Below are positions 1-8,773 of a stretch of DNA of 64,000 nucleotides, piece by piece; positions within the stretch are counted from its first letter, which is position 1; each line of letters begins with the position of its first letter. The DNA is taken from positions 1,364,001 through 1,428,000 of the forward strand of contig NZ_CP163520.1 of NCBI RefSeq assembly GCF_041080675.1, given 5' to 3'. This DNA is from Streptomyces sp. cg36 (GTDB lineage Bacteria > Actinomycetota > Actinomycetes > Streptomycetales > Streptomycetaceae). The notes below the pieces were generated by a model that worked only from the letters and a program-made list of their open reading frames with translations, did not search any database and was not told the DNA's origin. The translations under genes and the position numbers were made by a program.

Positions 1-22
1 CCCGATCATAGGAGCGGTCCGC

Positions 23-37
23 CCGGATAGCATCCGG
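23..37 (+). promoter_or_regulatory. Short inverted repeat just upstream of the crotonase gene
   Basis: CCGGAT-AGC-ATCCGG is a perfect 6-bp inverted repeat ending four bases before the ATG at 41. The embedded TAGCAT (28-33) could be a -10 box, which would give a nearly leaderless transcript. The -35 region is cut by the window edge, so this is only suggestive. Confidence 0.25.
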
Positions 38-40
38 CGC

Positions 41-793
41 ATGGAGCCGCAGCTGGAGCACACCGTGGCCGACGGGGTGGCCACCGTCGTCATCAGCAAC
101 CCCGCCAAGCGCAACGCGATGACCGCGCGGATGTGGCGGGAGCTGCCGCCGCTGCTCGACGCACTGGCCGCCGACCCGGCCGTACGGGCCCTGGTGCTCA
201 CCGGCGCCGGGCCGACCTTCTGCGCCGGCGCCGACATCTCCTCGCTGCGCGCGCCCCGCTCCGACGACGACCCGCAGTCCCTGGCCGTACGGGCCGAGGA
301 GGCGCTCGCGGCGTTCCCCAAGCCCACGCTGGCGGCCGTGCGCGGCTACTGCGTGGGCGGCGGCTGCCAGCTGGCCGCCGCCTGCGACCTGCGGTTCGCG
401 GAGGAGGGCGCCTCGTTCGGGATCACCCCGGCCCGGCTCGGCATCGTCTACGCCTCCTCCTCCACCCGGCGCCTGACCGCCCTGGTGGGCCCCTCGACCG
501 CCAAGTACCTGCTGTTCTCGGCCGAGTTGATCGACTCGGCGCGGGCGCTGCGGACCGGGCTGGTGGACGAGGTGCTGCCGGTGGGCGAACTGGACAAGCG
601 GGTGGCCGAGTTCACCCGGGTCCTGGCCGCGCGCTCCCAGCTGACCCAGGCCGCGGCCAAGGAGTTCGCCGACGGCCGCACCGACCGGGACGCGCACTGG
701 CGGGAGCAGGCGCTCGGCAGCGGCGACACCGCCGAGGGCGTCGCCGCGTTCCTGGAGCGCCGGGCCCCGCGCTTCGGCTGGACTACTTCATGA
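41..793 (+). CDS. Enoyl-CoA hydratase/isomerase (crotonase) family protein
   Basis: A 250-residue protein of normal crotonase length. It has the two loops that build the oxyanion hole, seen as FCAGADISSL near residue 60 and GYCVGGGCQLAAACDLRFA near residue 105. The family hydrates, isomerises or otherwise acts on acyl-CoA thioesters in the cytoplasm. The segment FGITPARLGIVY, where hydratases often carry a catalytic glutamate, has no Glu, so the exact reaction cannot be assigned. The gene is convergent with the DJ-1/PfpI gene and their 3' ends overlap by 11 bases. The start is the first ATG available. The beta-oxidation operon lies about 23 kb away, so there is no direct pathway context. Confidence 0.9.
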   Translation: MEPQLEHTVADGVATVVISNPAKRNAMTARMWRELPPLLDALAADPAVRALVLTGAGPTFCAGADISSLRAPRSDDDPQSLAVRAEEALAAFPKPTLAAVRGYCVGGGCQLAAACDLRFAEEGASFGITPARLGIVYASSSTRRLTALVGPSTAKYLLFSAELIDSARALRTGLVDEVLPVGELDKRVAEFTRVLAARSQLTQAAAKEFADGRTDRDAHWREQALGSGDTAEGVAAFLERRAPRFGWTTS

Positions 794-1418
794 TCTCGTG
801 CTTGCCGGACCGCAGCCGCGCCACCAGGTCGGCCGGGGCCTTGTGCGGGGCGCCCGCGTCGTAGGGCGGCTGCGGGTCGTACTCGGTCAGCAGCTGCACC
901 GACTGCGCGTACTCGTCCCCGGCCAGCCTGCCGACCAGGGTCAGGCCCATGTCGATGCCGGAGGAGACCCCGGCGGCGGTGACGTACTTGCCGTCGGTCA
1001 CCACCCGCTCGCCGGTCGGCTCGGCGCCGAGCGCGGCCAGTTCGTCGTAGGCGAGCCAGTGGGTGGTGGCGCGGCGCCCGGTGAGCAGCCCGGCGCCCGC
1101 CAGCAGCAGCGAGCCGGTGCACACCGAGGTGGTCCACGTCGTGGTGGCGTCCACCGCGCGCAGCCAGCCGGTGAGGACCTCGTCGCGCACCAGCTCCCGG
1201 GTGCCGGGCCCGCCGGGGACGACCACGATGTCCGGGCGCGCCACCTCGGCCAGGCTCTTCTCGGCGACCAGGTGGAGGCTGCCGCGGTCGTTGACGACGG
1301 GACCGGCCTTCGCCGCGACGAAGACGGTCTCCGCGCCGGGCAGCCGGCAGAGCGTCTCGTACGGGCCGATGGCGTCCAGGGAGGTGAAGCGGTCGTAGAG
1401 CAGGACGGCGATCTGCAC
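783..1418 (-). CDS. DJ-1/PfpI family protein, isonitrile-hydratase-like
   Basis: A 211-residue single-domain DJ-1/PfpI protein. The nucleophile elbow reads SVCTGSLLLAGAGLLTG with the conserved cysteine at residue 100, followed by GRRATTHW. This pattern is typical of the isocyanide (isonitrile) hydratase branch, which converts R-NC to N-formamides; that assignment is by motif only. The start is the GTG at 1418, preceded by GAGAGGAAC as ribosome binding site; longer in-frame extensions run through the neighbouring gene and are not real. It lies 32 bases downstream of the GlxA-type regulator on the same strand, so the two are probably one transcript and the regulator probably controls or senses the same chemistry. 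Confidence 0.85.
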   Translation of the reverse strand: MQIAVLLYDRFTSLDAIGPYETLCRLPGAETVFVAAKAGPVVNDRGSLHLVAEKSLAEVARPDIVVVPGGPGTRELVRDEVLTGWLRAVDATTTWTTSVCTGSLLLAGAGLLTGRRATTHWLAYDELAALGAEPTGERVVTDGKYVTAAGVSSGIDMGLTLVGRLAGDEYAQSVQLLTEYDPQPPYDAGAPHKAPADLVARLRSGKHEIMK

Positions 1419-1450
1419 GGGGTTCCTCTCGTGGGGCGTCGATGGGGGCG

Positions 1451-2410
1451 TCAGTGGGACGGGTGGAACCGGCGCCGGTATTCGGCGGGCGCGGTCCCGA
1501 GGGTCTTGACGAAGGCGCGGCGCATGGCCTCGGGGGTGCCGTAGCCGGCCGCCCGGGAGACCTCGGCGACGCCGCCGGAGGTCTCCTCCAGGAGCCGCCG
1601 GGCGTGTTCGATCCGTACGCGCTCGACGTACCGGCCGGGCGGCAGGCCCGTCTCGGCCTGGAAGGCGCGGGCGAAGTGGCGCGGCGAGAGCCGGGCCCGG
1701 GCCGCCAGCGACTCCACCGAGAGGTCGTCGCCGGGGTGCTCGCTGATCCACCGCTGCACCTCGCGCAACGGCTCGCGCCGGGCGCTCTGGGCGGCCAGTT
1801 GGGCGCTGAACTGGGCCTGGTTGCCGGGCCTGCGCAGGAAGACGACGAGATGGCGGGCGACGGTCAGCGCGACCTCGCGGCCGAGGTCCTCCTCTACCAG
1901 GGCGAGCGCGAGGTCGATGCCCGCGGTCACCCCCGCCGAGGTGGCCACGTTCCCGTCGCGCACATAGATGGGGTCGGGGTCGACGGTGACGCGCGGGTGG
2001 CGGCGCGCCAGCTCGTCGCAGTACGCCCAGTGGGTGGTGGCCCGGCGCCCGTCCAGCAGTCCGGCGTCCGCCAGGAGCCCGGCGCCGGTGCAGACGGAGA
2101 CCAGCCGCTCGGCGCGGGGTCCGTGGCCGCGCAGCCAGTCGACGAGGCGCGGGTCCGGGTCGCGGGTGCCGGTGCCGCCCGGCACCAGCAGGGTGTGCGG
2201 GTCGGGCGCACCGGCCAGGGCGCGGTCGGGTACGAGGAGGAGGCCGCTGGAGGTGCGCACCGGGCCGCCGTCCAGGCTGGCGGTGCTGACCCGGTAGCCC
2301 TCGTCGGTGCCCGCGCACCGGCCGGCGCCCGTGAAGACCTCCAGCGGGCCGGTGACATCCAGGCTCTGGAGGTCCTCGAAGAGGACGACCAGGACGGTTC
2401 GCTTCGCCAT
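1451..2410 (-). CDS. GlxA-family AraC-type transcriptional regulator
   Basis: A 319-residue protein in two parts. Residues about 1-190 form a DJ-1/PfpI-like sensor domain (VLFEDLQSLDVTGPLEVF at the N-terminus and VSVCTGAGLLADAGLLDG around the elbow). Residues about 215-315 form an AraC double helix-turn-helix (LSVESLAARARLSPRHFARA and a second helix pair ending near RRLLEE). This is the GlxA family layout. The sensor domain resembles the enzyme encoded just downstream, so the pair likely share a ligand class. It is transcribed away from the SCO6745-family gene; the 117-bp gap holds a 16-bp palindrome that could act on both promoters. Confidence 0.9.
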   Translation of the reverse strand: MAKRTVLVVLFEDLQSLDVTGPLEVFTGAGRCAGTDEGYRVSTASLDGGPVRTSSGLLLVPDRALAGAPDPHTLLVPGGTGTRDPDPRLVDWLRGHGPRAERLVSVCTGAGLLADAGLLDGRRATTHWAYCDELARRHPRVTVDPDPIYVRDGNVATSAGVTAGIDLALALVEEDLGREVALTVARHLVVFLRRPGNQAQFSAQLAAQSARREPLREVQRWISEHPGDDLSVESLAARARLSPRHFARAFQAETGLPPGRYVERVRIEHARRLLEETSGGVAEVSRAAGYGTPEAMRRAFVKTLGTAPAEYRRRFHPSH

Positions 2411-2492
2411 GCCCACGATTCTTCGGCGGCGCGCGCGTGTCCGCAATGACGAGCTTCCCACCTTTCCTGCCATGGCTCCCGCACACCGGGGC

Positions 2493-2521
2493 TTCACTCC
2501 GTACCGACCAGTCGGTAACGT
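2493..2521 (+). promoter_or_regulatory. Predicted promoter with embedded TetR-like operator
   Basis: TTCACT (2493-2498) and TAACGT (2516-2521) are spaced by 17 bp and could be -35 and -10 boxes. The spacer holds a perfect inverted repeat TACCGAC-CA-GTCGGTA (2502-2517), a form typical of TetR-family operators. Only six bases separate the -10 from the ATG at 2528, so the mRNA may be leaderless. No TetR gene is adjacent. Confidence 0.5.
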
Positions 2522-2527
2522 GCAGGC

Positions 2528-3391
2528 ATGACGTCTCTCCCGCCGCGCGCCGGCCGCCGCTGCCACAACGCGATCAACCCGATCCACTCGACCGTGTACT
2601 TCTCCGCCGACTACACCAAGGAGCTCACGGCCCTCGGCGTCACGGACGAGCGCGCCGCCTACTTCGCCGGGCGCGCCGCCGCCATGGGCGCGGTCGGCCC
2701 CGGCACCGTCACCGCCGCCTTCTACAACTTCAACCCGGCACTGGTCGCCGCCCACGTGCCCGCCGTGTGGCGGACCGCCTCCCCCGAGCAGGTCCTGGCG
2801 GCCCGGCTGCGCGCCGCCGACGCCACCCTGCGGCGGCTGCTCGGCGAGGAGGTGCTGGCCTCCGCCGAGATGGCCGAGGCGGCGCGGCTCGCCCTGCGCG
2901 CCGCCGAGGGCTGCACCGCGCACGCCCGCCCGCTCTACGCCGCCCACGCCGACCTGCCGGTGCCCGAGGAGGCCCACCTGGCGTACTGGCACGCGGCGAC
3001 CCTGCTGCGCGAACACCGCGGGGACGGCCATCTCATGGCCCTGCTCGACGCGGAGCTCGACCCGCTGGAGGCGCTGGTCAGCCACACCGCGACCGGCAAG
3101 GGCATGGCGCCGCGCTGGGTGCTGGGCTCGCGCGGCTGGCGGCGCGCCGACTGGGAGGCGGCGGCCGGCCGGCTGCGCGGGCGCGGCCTGCTCGACGCCG
3201 AGGGCGAGCTCACCGACGCGGGCACGGCGCTGCGGGCCGCGATCGAGGACCGCACCGACCGGCTCGACCGCGCCCCCTACGAACTCCTCGGCGAGGACGG
3301 CGTGGCCCGGCTGACCGAGCTGGCCCGGGGCCTGCTGATGACGGCCGCGGCGGCCGGAGCGTTCCCGGCCGACCTCGTCGGCAAGGGCTGA
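2528..3391 (+). CDS. SCO6745-family protein
   Basis: A 287-residue, alanine- and leucine-rich helical protein. The opening CHNAINPIHSTVYFSADYTKEL and the C-terminal part (SRGWRRADWEAAAGRLRGRGLLD, winged-helix-like) match what I recall of the actinobacterial SCO6745 family, whose molecular function is not established. No signal peptide or membrane segment is seen. The ATG at 2528 has no clear ribosome binding site but sits six bases after a predicted -10 box, which fits a leaderless message. The C-terminal half may bind DNA, but that is inference. It is followed by a short GC-rich hairpin and then the tex gene. Confidence 0.8.
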   Translation: MTSLPPRAGRRCHNAINPIHSTVYFSADYTKELTALGVTDERAAYFAGRAAAMGAVGPGTVTAAFYNFNPALVAAHVPAVWRTASPEQVLAARLRAADATLRRLLGEEVLASAEMAEAARLALRAAEGCTAHARPLYAAHADLPVPEEAHLAYWHAATLLREHRGDGHLMALLDAELDPLEALVSHTATGKGMAPRWVLGSRGWRRADWEAAAGRLRGRGLLDAEGELTDAGTALRAAIEDRTDRLDRAPYELLGEDGVARLTELARGLLMTAAAAGAFPADLVGKG

Positions 3392-3401
3392 GCGGTCGGG
3401 G

Positions 3402-3423
3402 CCGGGCGGCCGGGGCTGCCCGG
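3402..3423 (+). terminator. Possible terminator hairpin
   Basis: CCGGGC (3402-3407) pairs with GCCCGG (3418-3423) across a 10-base loop, directly after the stop of the SCO6745-family gene. There is no T-run, which is usual for Streptomyces. Confidence 0.4.
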
Positions 3424-3485
3424 AGTTTGTCGGTGCCGCCTGCCACAATGGCGCCTCAAGCTCTGCGAGAAGGCGGTACGGGATC

Positions 3486-5864
3486 GTGACGACGTCCATC
3501 GAAGGCAGGATCGCCGAGGAACTCGGCGTACGGGAGCGGCAGGTGAAGGCCGCGGTCGAGCTGCTCGACGGCGGATCGACCGTGCCGTTCATCGCGCGCT
3601 ACCGCAAGGAAGCGACCGAGATGCTCGACGACGCCCAGCTGCGCACCCTGGAGGAGCGGCTGCGGTATCTGCGCGAGCTGGAGGACCGCCGCGCGGCGGT
3701 CCTCGACTCGGTCCGCGAACAGGGCAGGCTCACCGAGGAGCTGGAGCGGCGGATCCGCGCCGCCGACACCAAGGCGCGCCTGGAGGACATCTACCTGCCC
3801 TTCAAGCCCAAGCGGCGCACCAAGGCGCAGATCGCGCGCGAGGCGGGCCTGGAGCCGCTCGCCGAGGGCCTGCTGACCGACCCGACGGCCGACCCGACGG
3901 CCGCCGCCGCGGCCTTCGTGGACGCGGACAAGGGCGTGGCCGACCCGGCTGCGGCCCTGGACGGCGCCCGCGCCATCCTCGCCGAGCGGTTCTCGGAGGA
4001 CGCCGACCTGATCGGCGAGGTCCGCGAGCGCATGTGGACCAAGGGCCGGCTCACCGCGAAGGTGCGTGCCGGCAAGGAGGAGGCGGGCGCCAAGTTCGCC
4101 GACTACTTCGACTTCGCCGAGCCGTTCACCGCGCTGCCCTCGCACCGCGTCCTGGCGATGCTGCGGGGCGAGAAGGAGGACGTCCTCGACCTCGTCCTGG
4201 AGCCCGAGGAGCCCTCCGAGGCCCCCGGCCCCTCGACGTACGAGAACATGGTGGCCCGCCGCTTCGGCATCGCGGACCGGGGCCGTCCGGGCGACAAGTG
4301 GCTGGCGGACACCGTCCGTTGGGCGTGGCGCACCCGGATCCTGGTCCACCTCGGCATCGACCTGCGGCTGCGGCTGCGCACGGCCGCCGAGGACGAGGCG
4401 GTGCGGGTCTTCGCCTCCAACCTGCGCGACCTGCTGCTCGCCGCCCCGGCCGGCACGCGCGCGACGCTGGGCCTGGACCCCGGGTTCCGCACCGGCGTGA
4501 AGGTGGCCGTCGTGGACGCCACCGGCAAGGTCGTGGCGACCGACGTGATCCACCCGCACGTCCCGGCGAACCGGTGGGACGAGGCGCTCGCGAAGCTGGC
4601 GCGGCTCGCCGAGGAGCACGCGGTGGAGCTGGTCGCCATCGGCAACGGCACGGCCTCCCGCGAGACCGACAAGCTCGCCGGTGAACTCATCACCAGGCAC
4701 CCGGAGTTGAAGCTCACCAAGGTGATGGTCTCCGAGGCGGGCGCCTCGGTGTACTCGGCGTCGGCGTTCGCCTCCCAGGAGCTGCCCGGCATGGACGTGT
4801 CGCTGCGCGGCGCGGTCTCCATCGCCCGCCGCCTCCAGGACCCGCTCGCCGAGCTGGTGAAGATCGACCCCAAGTCCATCGGCGTCGGCCAGTACCAGCA
4901 CGACCTCTCCGAGGTGAAGCTCTCCCGCTCGCTCGACGCGGTCGTGGAGGACTGTGTGAACGGGGTGGGGGTGGACGTCAACACCGCGTCCGCGCCGCTG
5001 CTCTCGCGGGTCTCCGGCATCAGCTCCGGCCTCGCCGAGAACATCGTGGCCCACCGCGACGCCAACGGCCCCTTCCGCTCCCGCAAGGCCCTCAAGGACG
5101 TGGCCCGGCTGGGCCCCAAGGCGTACGAGCAGTGTGCGGGCTTCCTGCGGATCCGCGGCGGCGACGACCCGCTGGACTCCTCCAGCGTGCACCCCGAGGC
5201 GTATCCGGTGGTGCGCCGGATGGTGAAGACGTCGGGCAGCGAGGTCGCGGCGCTCATCGGCAACACGGCGGTGCTGCGCTCCCTGCGGCCGGACGCGTTC
5301 GTGGACGAGACCTTCGGTCTGCCGACGGTCACCGACATCCTGCGCGAGCTGGAGAAGCCGGGGCGCGACCCGCGTCCGGCCTTCAAGACGGCCACCTTCA
5401 AGGAGGGCGTCGAGAAGATCGGCGACCTGGAGCCGGGGATGGTCCTGGAGGGCGTGGTCACCAATGTGGCGGCGTTCGGCGCGTTCATCGACATCGGTGT
5501 GCACCAGGACGGGCTCGCGCACGTCTCGGCGCTCTCCGACAAGTTCGTGAAGGACCCGCGCGAGGTGGTCAAGCCCGGCGACATCGTCAGGGTGAAGGTC
5601 CTGGACGTCGACGTGCCGCGCAAGCGCATCTCGCTGACGCTGCGGCTCAACGACGAGACGGGAGCGGGCGCCTCGGGCGGCGGGCCGAAGCGGGAGCGGG
5701 AGCGGGGCGGGCGGCCTCCCCAGCAGCGCCAGCAGCAGCGGGGCGGCGGTGGCGGCGGCAACCGGGACCGCGGTGGCCGCCAGTCCGCGCCGCCTCCGGC
5801 GGGCGGGGCGATGGCGGACGCGCTGCGCAAGGCGGGCCTGCTCGACCCGAAGGGCCGTCGCTGA
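3486..5864 (+). CDS. tex: Tex-family RNA-binding transcriptional accessory protein
   Basis: A 792-residue protein with the full Tex order. An N-terminal helical Tex region starts with RIAEELGVRERQVKAAVELL. A YqgF-like RNase H fold follows near residue 330 (LGLDPGFRTGVKVAVVDATG). Helix-hairpin-helix segments come next near residues 500-560 (LLSRVSGISSGLAENIVAHR). An S1 RNA-binding domain lies near residues 650-725 (GMVLEGVVTNVAAFGAFIDI). The C-terminal ~60 residues are rich in Gly, Arg, Gln and Pro and add to the usual family length, probably as a disordered RNA-binding tail. Tex proteins act on nucleic acids and transcription in the cytoplasm. The start is GTG at 3486 with AAGGCGG upstream. 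Confidence 0.95.
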   Translation: MTTSIEGRIAEELGVRERQVKAAVELLDGGSTVPFIARYRKEATEMLDDAQLRTLEERLRYLRELEDRRAAVLDSVREQGRLTEELERRIRAADTKARLEDIYLPFKPKRRTKAQIAREAGLEPLAEGLLTDPTADPTAAAAAFVDADKGVADPAAALDGARAILAERFSEDADLIGEVRERMWTKGRLTAKVRAGKEEAGAKFADYFDFAEPFTALPSHRVLAMLRGEKEDVLDLVLEPEEPSEAPGPSTYENMVARRFGIADRGRPGDKWLADTVRWAWRTRILVHLGIDLRLRLRTAAEDEAVRVFASNLRDLLLAAPAGTRATLGLDPGFRTGVKVAVVDATGKVVATDVIHPHVPANRWDEALAKLARLAEEHAVELVAIGNGTASRETDKLAGELITRHPELKLTKVMVSEAGASVYSASAFASQELPGMDVSLRGAVSIARRLQDPLAELVKIDPKSIGVGQYQHDLSEVKLSRSLDAVVEDCVNGVGVDVNTASAPLLSRVSGISSGLAENIVAHRDANGPFRSRKALKDVARLGPKAYEQCAGFLRIRGGDDPLDSSSVHPEAYPVVRRMVKTSGSEVAALIGNTAVLRSLRPDAFVDETFGLPTVTDILRELEKPGRDPRPAFKTATFKEGVEKIGDLEPGMVLEGVVTNVAAFGAFIDIGVHQDGLAHVSALSDKFVKDPREVVKPGDIVRVKVLDVDVPRKRISLTLRLNDETGAGASGGGPKRERERGGRPPQQRQQQRGGGGGGNRDRGGRQSAPPPAGGAMADALRKAGLLDPKGRR

Positions 5865-5889
5865 CCGCCCGCAGTGGGGTGAGTCCGGC

Positions 5890-5915
5890 CGCGGGTCCGC
5901 CGAGGCGGTCCCGCG
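5890..5915 (+). terminator. Terminator downstream of tex
   Basis: CGCGGG-T-CCGCC (5890-5901) pairs with GGCGG-T-CCCGCG (5904-5915), eleven base pairs with one central T-T mismatch and a tight loop. It sits 25 bases after the tex stop, between tex and the convergent glycosyltransferase gene. Confidence 0.6.
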
Positions 5916-6020
5916 TCCGGGCGAGCCCCCGACCGGTGCGGGTGGGCGAGCGGCGACCCGTCGGCGGGGCGCCGCCGTGCCCGCCCGCGCCACTCCGGCT
6001 GCCCGCTGTGGCGGCGGCGG

Positions 6021-7349
6021 TCACGCCTCCAGGGCCACCGGGCCCGAGGTGACCTGCTCCGCGTTGCGGCGGGTCTTGGCCCAGCCGTTGCGGCCCCGCA
6101 GCATCCGCACGAAGGCGCGCGCGGACACGATGAACAGGTGGTACGCGTAGAGCCACAGCGCGAAGCCCCACAGCAGCGCGGTCAGGCGCTTGGCGTCCGG
6201 GGCGTGGTCGCGGCGGTAGACCGGGCCCCACAGCACGAACGGGCCGATGGCCAGCGCCGCCAGGCCCAGCGTGAGCGGCCACAGGGCGAGCGAGCCGAGC
6301 CCGCCCAGCACCAGCATCGCCGCCATCAGCACGAGCGTGAACAGGTGCGCCACCGGCTGGCAGAAGGTGTACAGCGTCTCCAGGACGCCCCGGCCGCCGT
6401 AGTGGCGGGACGAGACGATGCGCGGGGCGTAGCGCACGCACTGGAGGTTGCCCTGCGCCCAGCGGGTGCGCTGGGTGAGCAGCCGCCGGGCGTGCGGCAG
6501 GCCCTCCTGCGAGACCCAGGTGTCGGCGACGTGGGTGATGCGGTACCCCGCGAGGATCATGTGCAGGCCGAGCTCGTAGTCCTCCAGGAGCGCGCCGCGC
6601 TGCCACGGGCGGCGCTCGGCGTCGGCGATCCGGTCGAGCGCGGAGAGCCGGGTGAACTGGCCGTTGCCGCCGAGCCCCACCGAACCGGTGCGGACGCGCA
6701 GCAGCTGCATGCCCGCGTTGGAGACCGCGAACTCCATGTCCTGGACGCGGACCAGCACCCGGGCGAAGGCGTTGCGCACCCGGCCGCGCTCCGGCAGCGG
6801 GCGCGGGTCGTCCACGTTCCGCATCCGCACGCTGACCTGCACCCCGCCGACCTCCGGGTCCCCGAACGCGGCCGGGCCCGAGACGAGTTCGAGGGCGCGC
6901 GGGTCCAGCCGCCCGTCGGCGTCCACCACGCACACCACGACGCGGTCGCGGTCGGCGCCCTCGGGCAGGAACTCGCCGAGCTGGTCGTACGCGGCGTTCA
7001 GCGCGTCGCCCTTGCCGGTACGGGCCTCGGGGCGCACCCGGCGTACGAGGTGGACCCGCCGGTCGTCCTCGGCGAGCCCGGCGACGATCAGCCCGGTCCG
7101 GTCGTCGCTGTCGTCGTCGATGACCCAGACGTGGGCGGCCGGGAAGTCGGCGCGCAGCTGGGAGACGGTCGTGCCGACCACGGCCTCCTCGTCCCGGCAC
7201 GGCACGAAGAAGTGCCAGTCGAGCGCGGCGGAGTCACCGGCCTCGGCCTCCGGCCGGTTCAGGTACGCGTGCCGGGCCCCGGCCCAGTAGAGGAGGAAGC
7301 AGGCCAGGAGGAGGAACGGGAAGAGGAATATGAAGAGGCTGTCGAACAT
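6021..7349 (-). CDS. Membrane GT2-family glycosyltransferase (processive type)
   Basis: A 442-residue inner-membrane enzyme. One hydrophobic N-terminal segment (FIFLFPFLLLACFLLYW) is followed by a GT-A fold carrying the D,D,D,QxxRW signature. The acidic motifs are IDDDSDD, VVDADGRLDP and LLEDYELG, and the acceptor motif is QRTRWAQG. Three or four hydrophobic helices follow near the C-terminus. This layout is that of cellulose/hyaluronan/poly-GlcNAc synthases, which extend a polysaccharide using a UDP-sugar. The start is the ATG at 7349 with GGAAAG upstream. Its upstream partner is a UDP-GlcNAc 2-epimerase 157 bases away on the same strand, so the sugar used may be ManNAc- or GlcNAc-derived; this is inference. 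Confidence 0.85.
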   Translation of the reverse strand: MFDSLFIFLFPFLLLACFLLYWAGARHAYLNRPEAEAGDSAALDWHFFVPCRDEEAVVGTTVSQLRADFPAAHVWVIDDDSDDRTGLIVAGLAEDDRRVHLVRRVRPEARTGKGDALNAAYDQLGEFLPEGADRDRVVVCVVDADGRLDPRALELVSGPAAFGDPEVGGVQVSVRMRNVDDPRPLPERGRVRNAFARVLVRVQDMEFAVSNAGMQLLRVRTGSVGLGGNGQFTRLSALDRIADAERRPWQRGALLEDYELGLHMILAGYRITHVADTWVSQEGLPHARRLLTQRTRWAQGNLQCVRYAPRIVSSRHYGGRGVLETLYTFCQPVAHLFTLVLMAAMLVLGGLGSLALWPLTLGLAALAIGPFVLWGPVYRRDHAPDAKRLTALLWGFALWLYAYHLFIVSARAFVRMLRGRNGWAKTRRNAEQVTSGPVALEA

Positions 7350-7506
7350 GCGGCTTTCCGGTGGTTCGGGGAGGGGGGAGGGGCCGTCCGGGCGCTTCGG
7401 CGTGGCGCTCACGGCGCGCTGCGCGACTGCCCAGGCAGGGGCGCGCAAGGCGCGGGACGGGCGCCCACGGCGTCCGGGCGGGCGGCTGGGCGGTGGAGGG
7501 TCGCGC

Positions 7507-8637
7507 CTACACCGCCGCGTACAGCTCGGAGCGGGACGTGACCAGCTCCCCCAGCAGCTCCACGATCCGCTGCGAGGCGAGGCCGTCGCCGAACGGGCTC
7601 GGCAGGGCCGCGAGGCGGGCCCGGCCCGCCGGGCCGAGCGCCAGGGCCGCGCGGGCGGCGCGTCCGAGCTCCGGGCCGGGCGCGACCAGCGTCGCGAAGT
7701 CGGCCATCGCCTCGGGGCGTTCGGTGGAGTTGCGGACCACCACGAGCGGGCGGCCGAGCACCGTCACCTCCTCCTGGACGCCGCCGGAGTCGGAGACCAG
7801 CAGGGCCGCGTGCCGGGCCAGGGCCAGGAAGTCGCGGTAGCCGAGCGGGCGGGTCACCCGCAGCGGCGCCAGCAGCCCGGCGAGACCGGCCGCCTCGATC
7901 CGGGCCCGGGTGCGCGGGTGCAGCGGCAGGACCACCGGCACCTCGGCGGCGAGCGCGGCCAGCTCGGTGAGGATGGCGCGCAGGGCCGCGGCGTCGTCGG
8001 TGTTCTCCGGGCGGTGCACGGTGGCCAGCACGAAGCCGTCCGGGACCAGGCCCAGGCCGTCCAGGTGCGCGGTCCGCGCGCCGGCGCCCGGCAGCTGGCT
8101 GTGGACCGCCTCGACCACGGTGTTGCCGGTGACCCGTACGAGCGCCGCGTCGATCCCCTCGGCCAGCAGGTTGTCGCGGTTCTCCGGGGTGGCCGCGCAC
8201 AGCACGTCGGCGAGCCGGTCGATCAGGATCCGGTTGTGCTCCTCGGGCATGTTCCGGTCGTGGCTGCGCAGCCCGGCCTCGACGTGGACCAGCGGGATGG
8301 CGCGCGCGTTGGCGGCCAGCGCCCCGGCGAGCGACGCGTTGGTGTCGCCCTGGACGACCACGGCGAGCGGCGGCTCGGCCAGGAAGAGCGCGTCGAGCTG
8401 GGCGAGGCCCGCCGAGATCTGGAGCGCGCGGGGCTGTCCGCCGATGCCGGTGAGGTAGGTCGGCTCGGGGATGCCGAGGTCGGTGAGGAAGCGGCCGGAG
8501 AGCTCCTCGTCGTAGTGCTGCCCGGTGTGCACGACGTGCGCGGCGGGTCCGAGCAGCCGGATCAGCTCGGTGAGCTTGACCAGCTCGGGGCGGGTGCCGA
8601 GGACGACGGCGATGCTGCGGGGCGGCAGGGCAGACAC
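7507..8637 (-). CDS. wecB: UDP-N-acetylglucosamine 2-epimerase (non-hydrolysing)
   Basis: A 376-residue GT-B-fold protein, the normal length for WecB/MnaA enzymes. Family marks include the opening VVLGTRPELVKL, the conserved HTGQHYDEEL, VQGDTNASLAGALAA, HVEAGLRS, and the C-terminal SDSGGVQEEVTVLGRP loop. The enzyme interconverts UDP-GlcNAc and UDP-ManNAc in the cytoplasm for surface polysaccharide or teichoic acid linkage units. I chose the GTG at 8637 because GGAGTC lies just upstream and the longer frame is not family-like. It is probably cotranscribed with the GT2 glycosyltransferase downstream, making a two-gene exopolysaccharide module. Confidence 0.92.
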   Translation of the reverse strand: MSALPPRSIAVVLGTRPELVKLTELIRLLGPAAHVVHTGQHYDEELSGRFLTDLGIPEPTYLTGIGGQPRALQISAGLAQLDALFLAEPPLAVVVQGDTNASLAGALAANARAIPLVHVEAGLRSHDRNMPEEHNRILIDRLADVLCAATPENRDNLLAEGIDAALVRVTGNTVVEAVHSQLPGAGARTAHLDGLGLVPDGFVLATVHRPENTDDAAALRAILTELAALAAEVPVVLPLHPRTRARIEAAGLAGLLAPLRVTRPLGYRDFLALARHAALLVSDSGGVQEEVTVLGRPLVVVRNSTERPEAMADFATLVAPGPELGRAARAALALGPAGRARLAALPSPFGDGLASQRIVELLGELVTSRSELYAAV

Positions 8638-8773
8638 GGGGACTCCGGGGACGGACCGACGAGGACGTCCCACAAGGTGGCCTTCGTCCGTTGCCCGGAC
8701 GGATAGCGTTCGGTTGCCCGAAGGTTGCGAAACCACCCACACCGGAAAACAAGGACTTTCGGCCCGCCCGGGA

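Noticed and set aside
3456..5993. 845-codon open frame antisense to tex
   Set aside because: Same reason: no recognisable domain, His/Arg/Gly/Val-rich composition, and tex on the other strand has all its domains.
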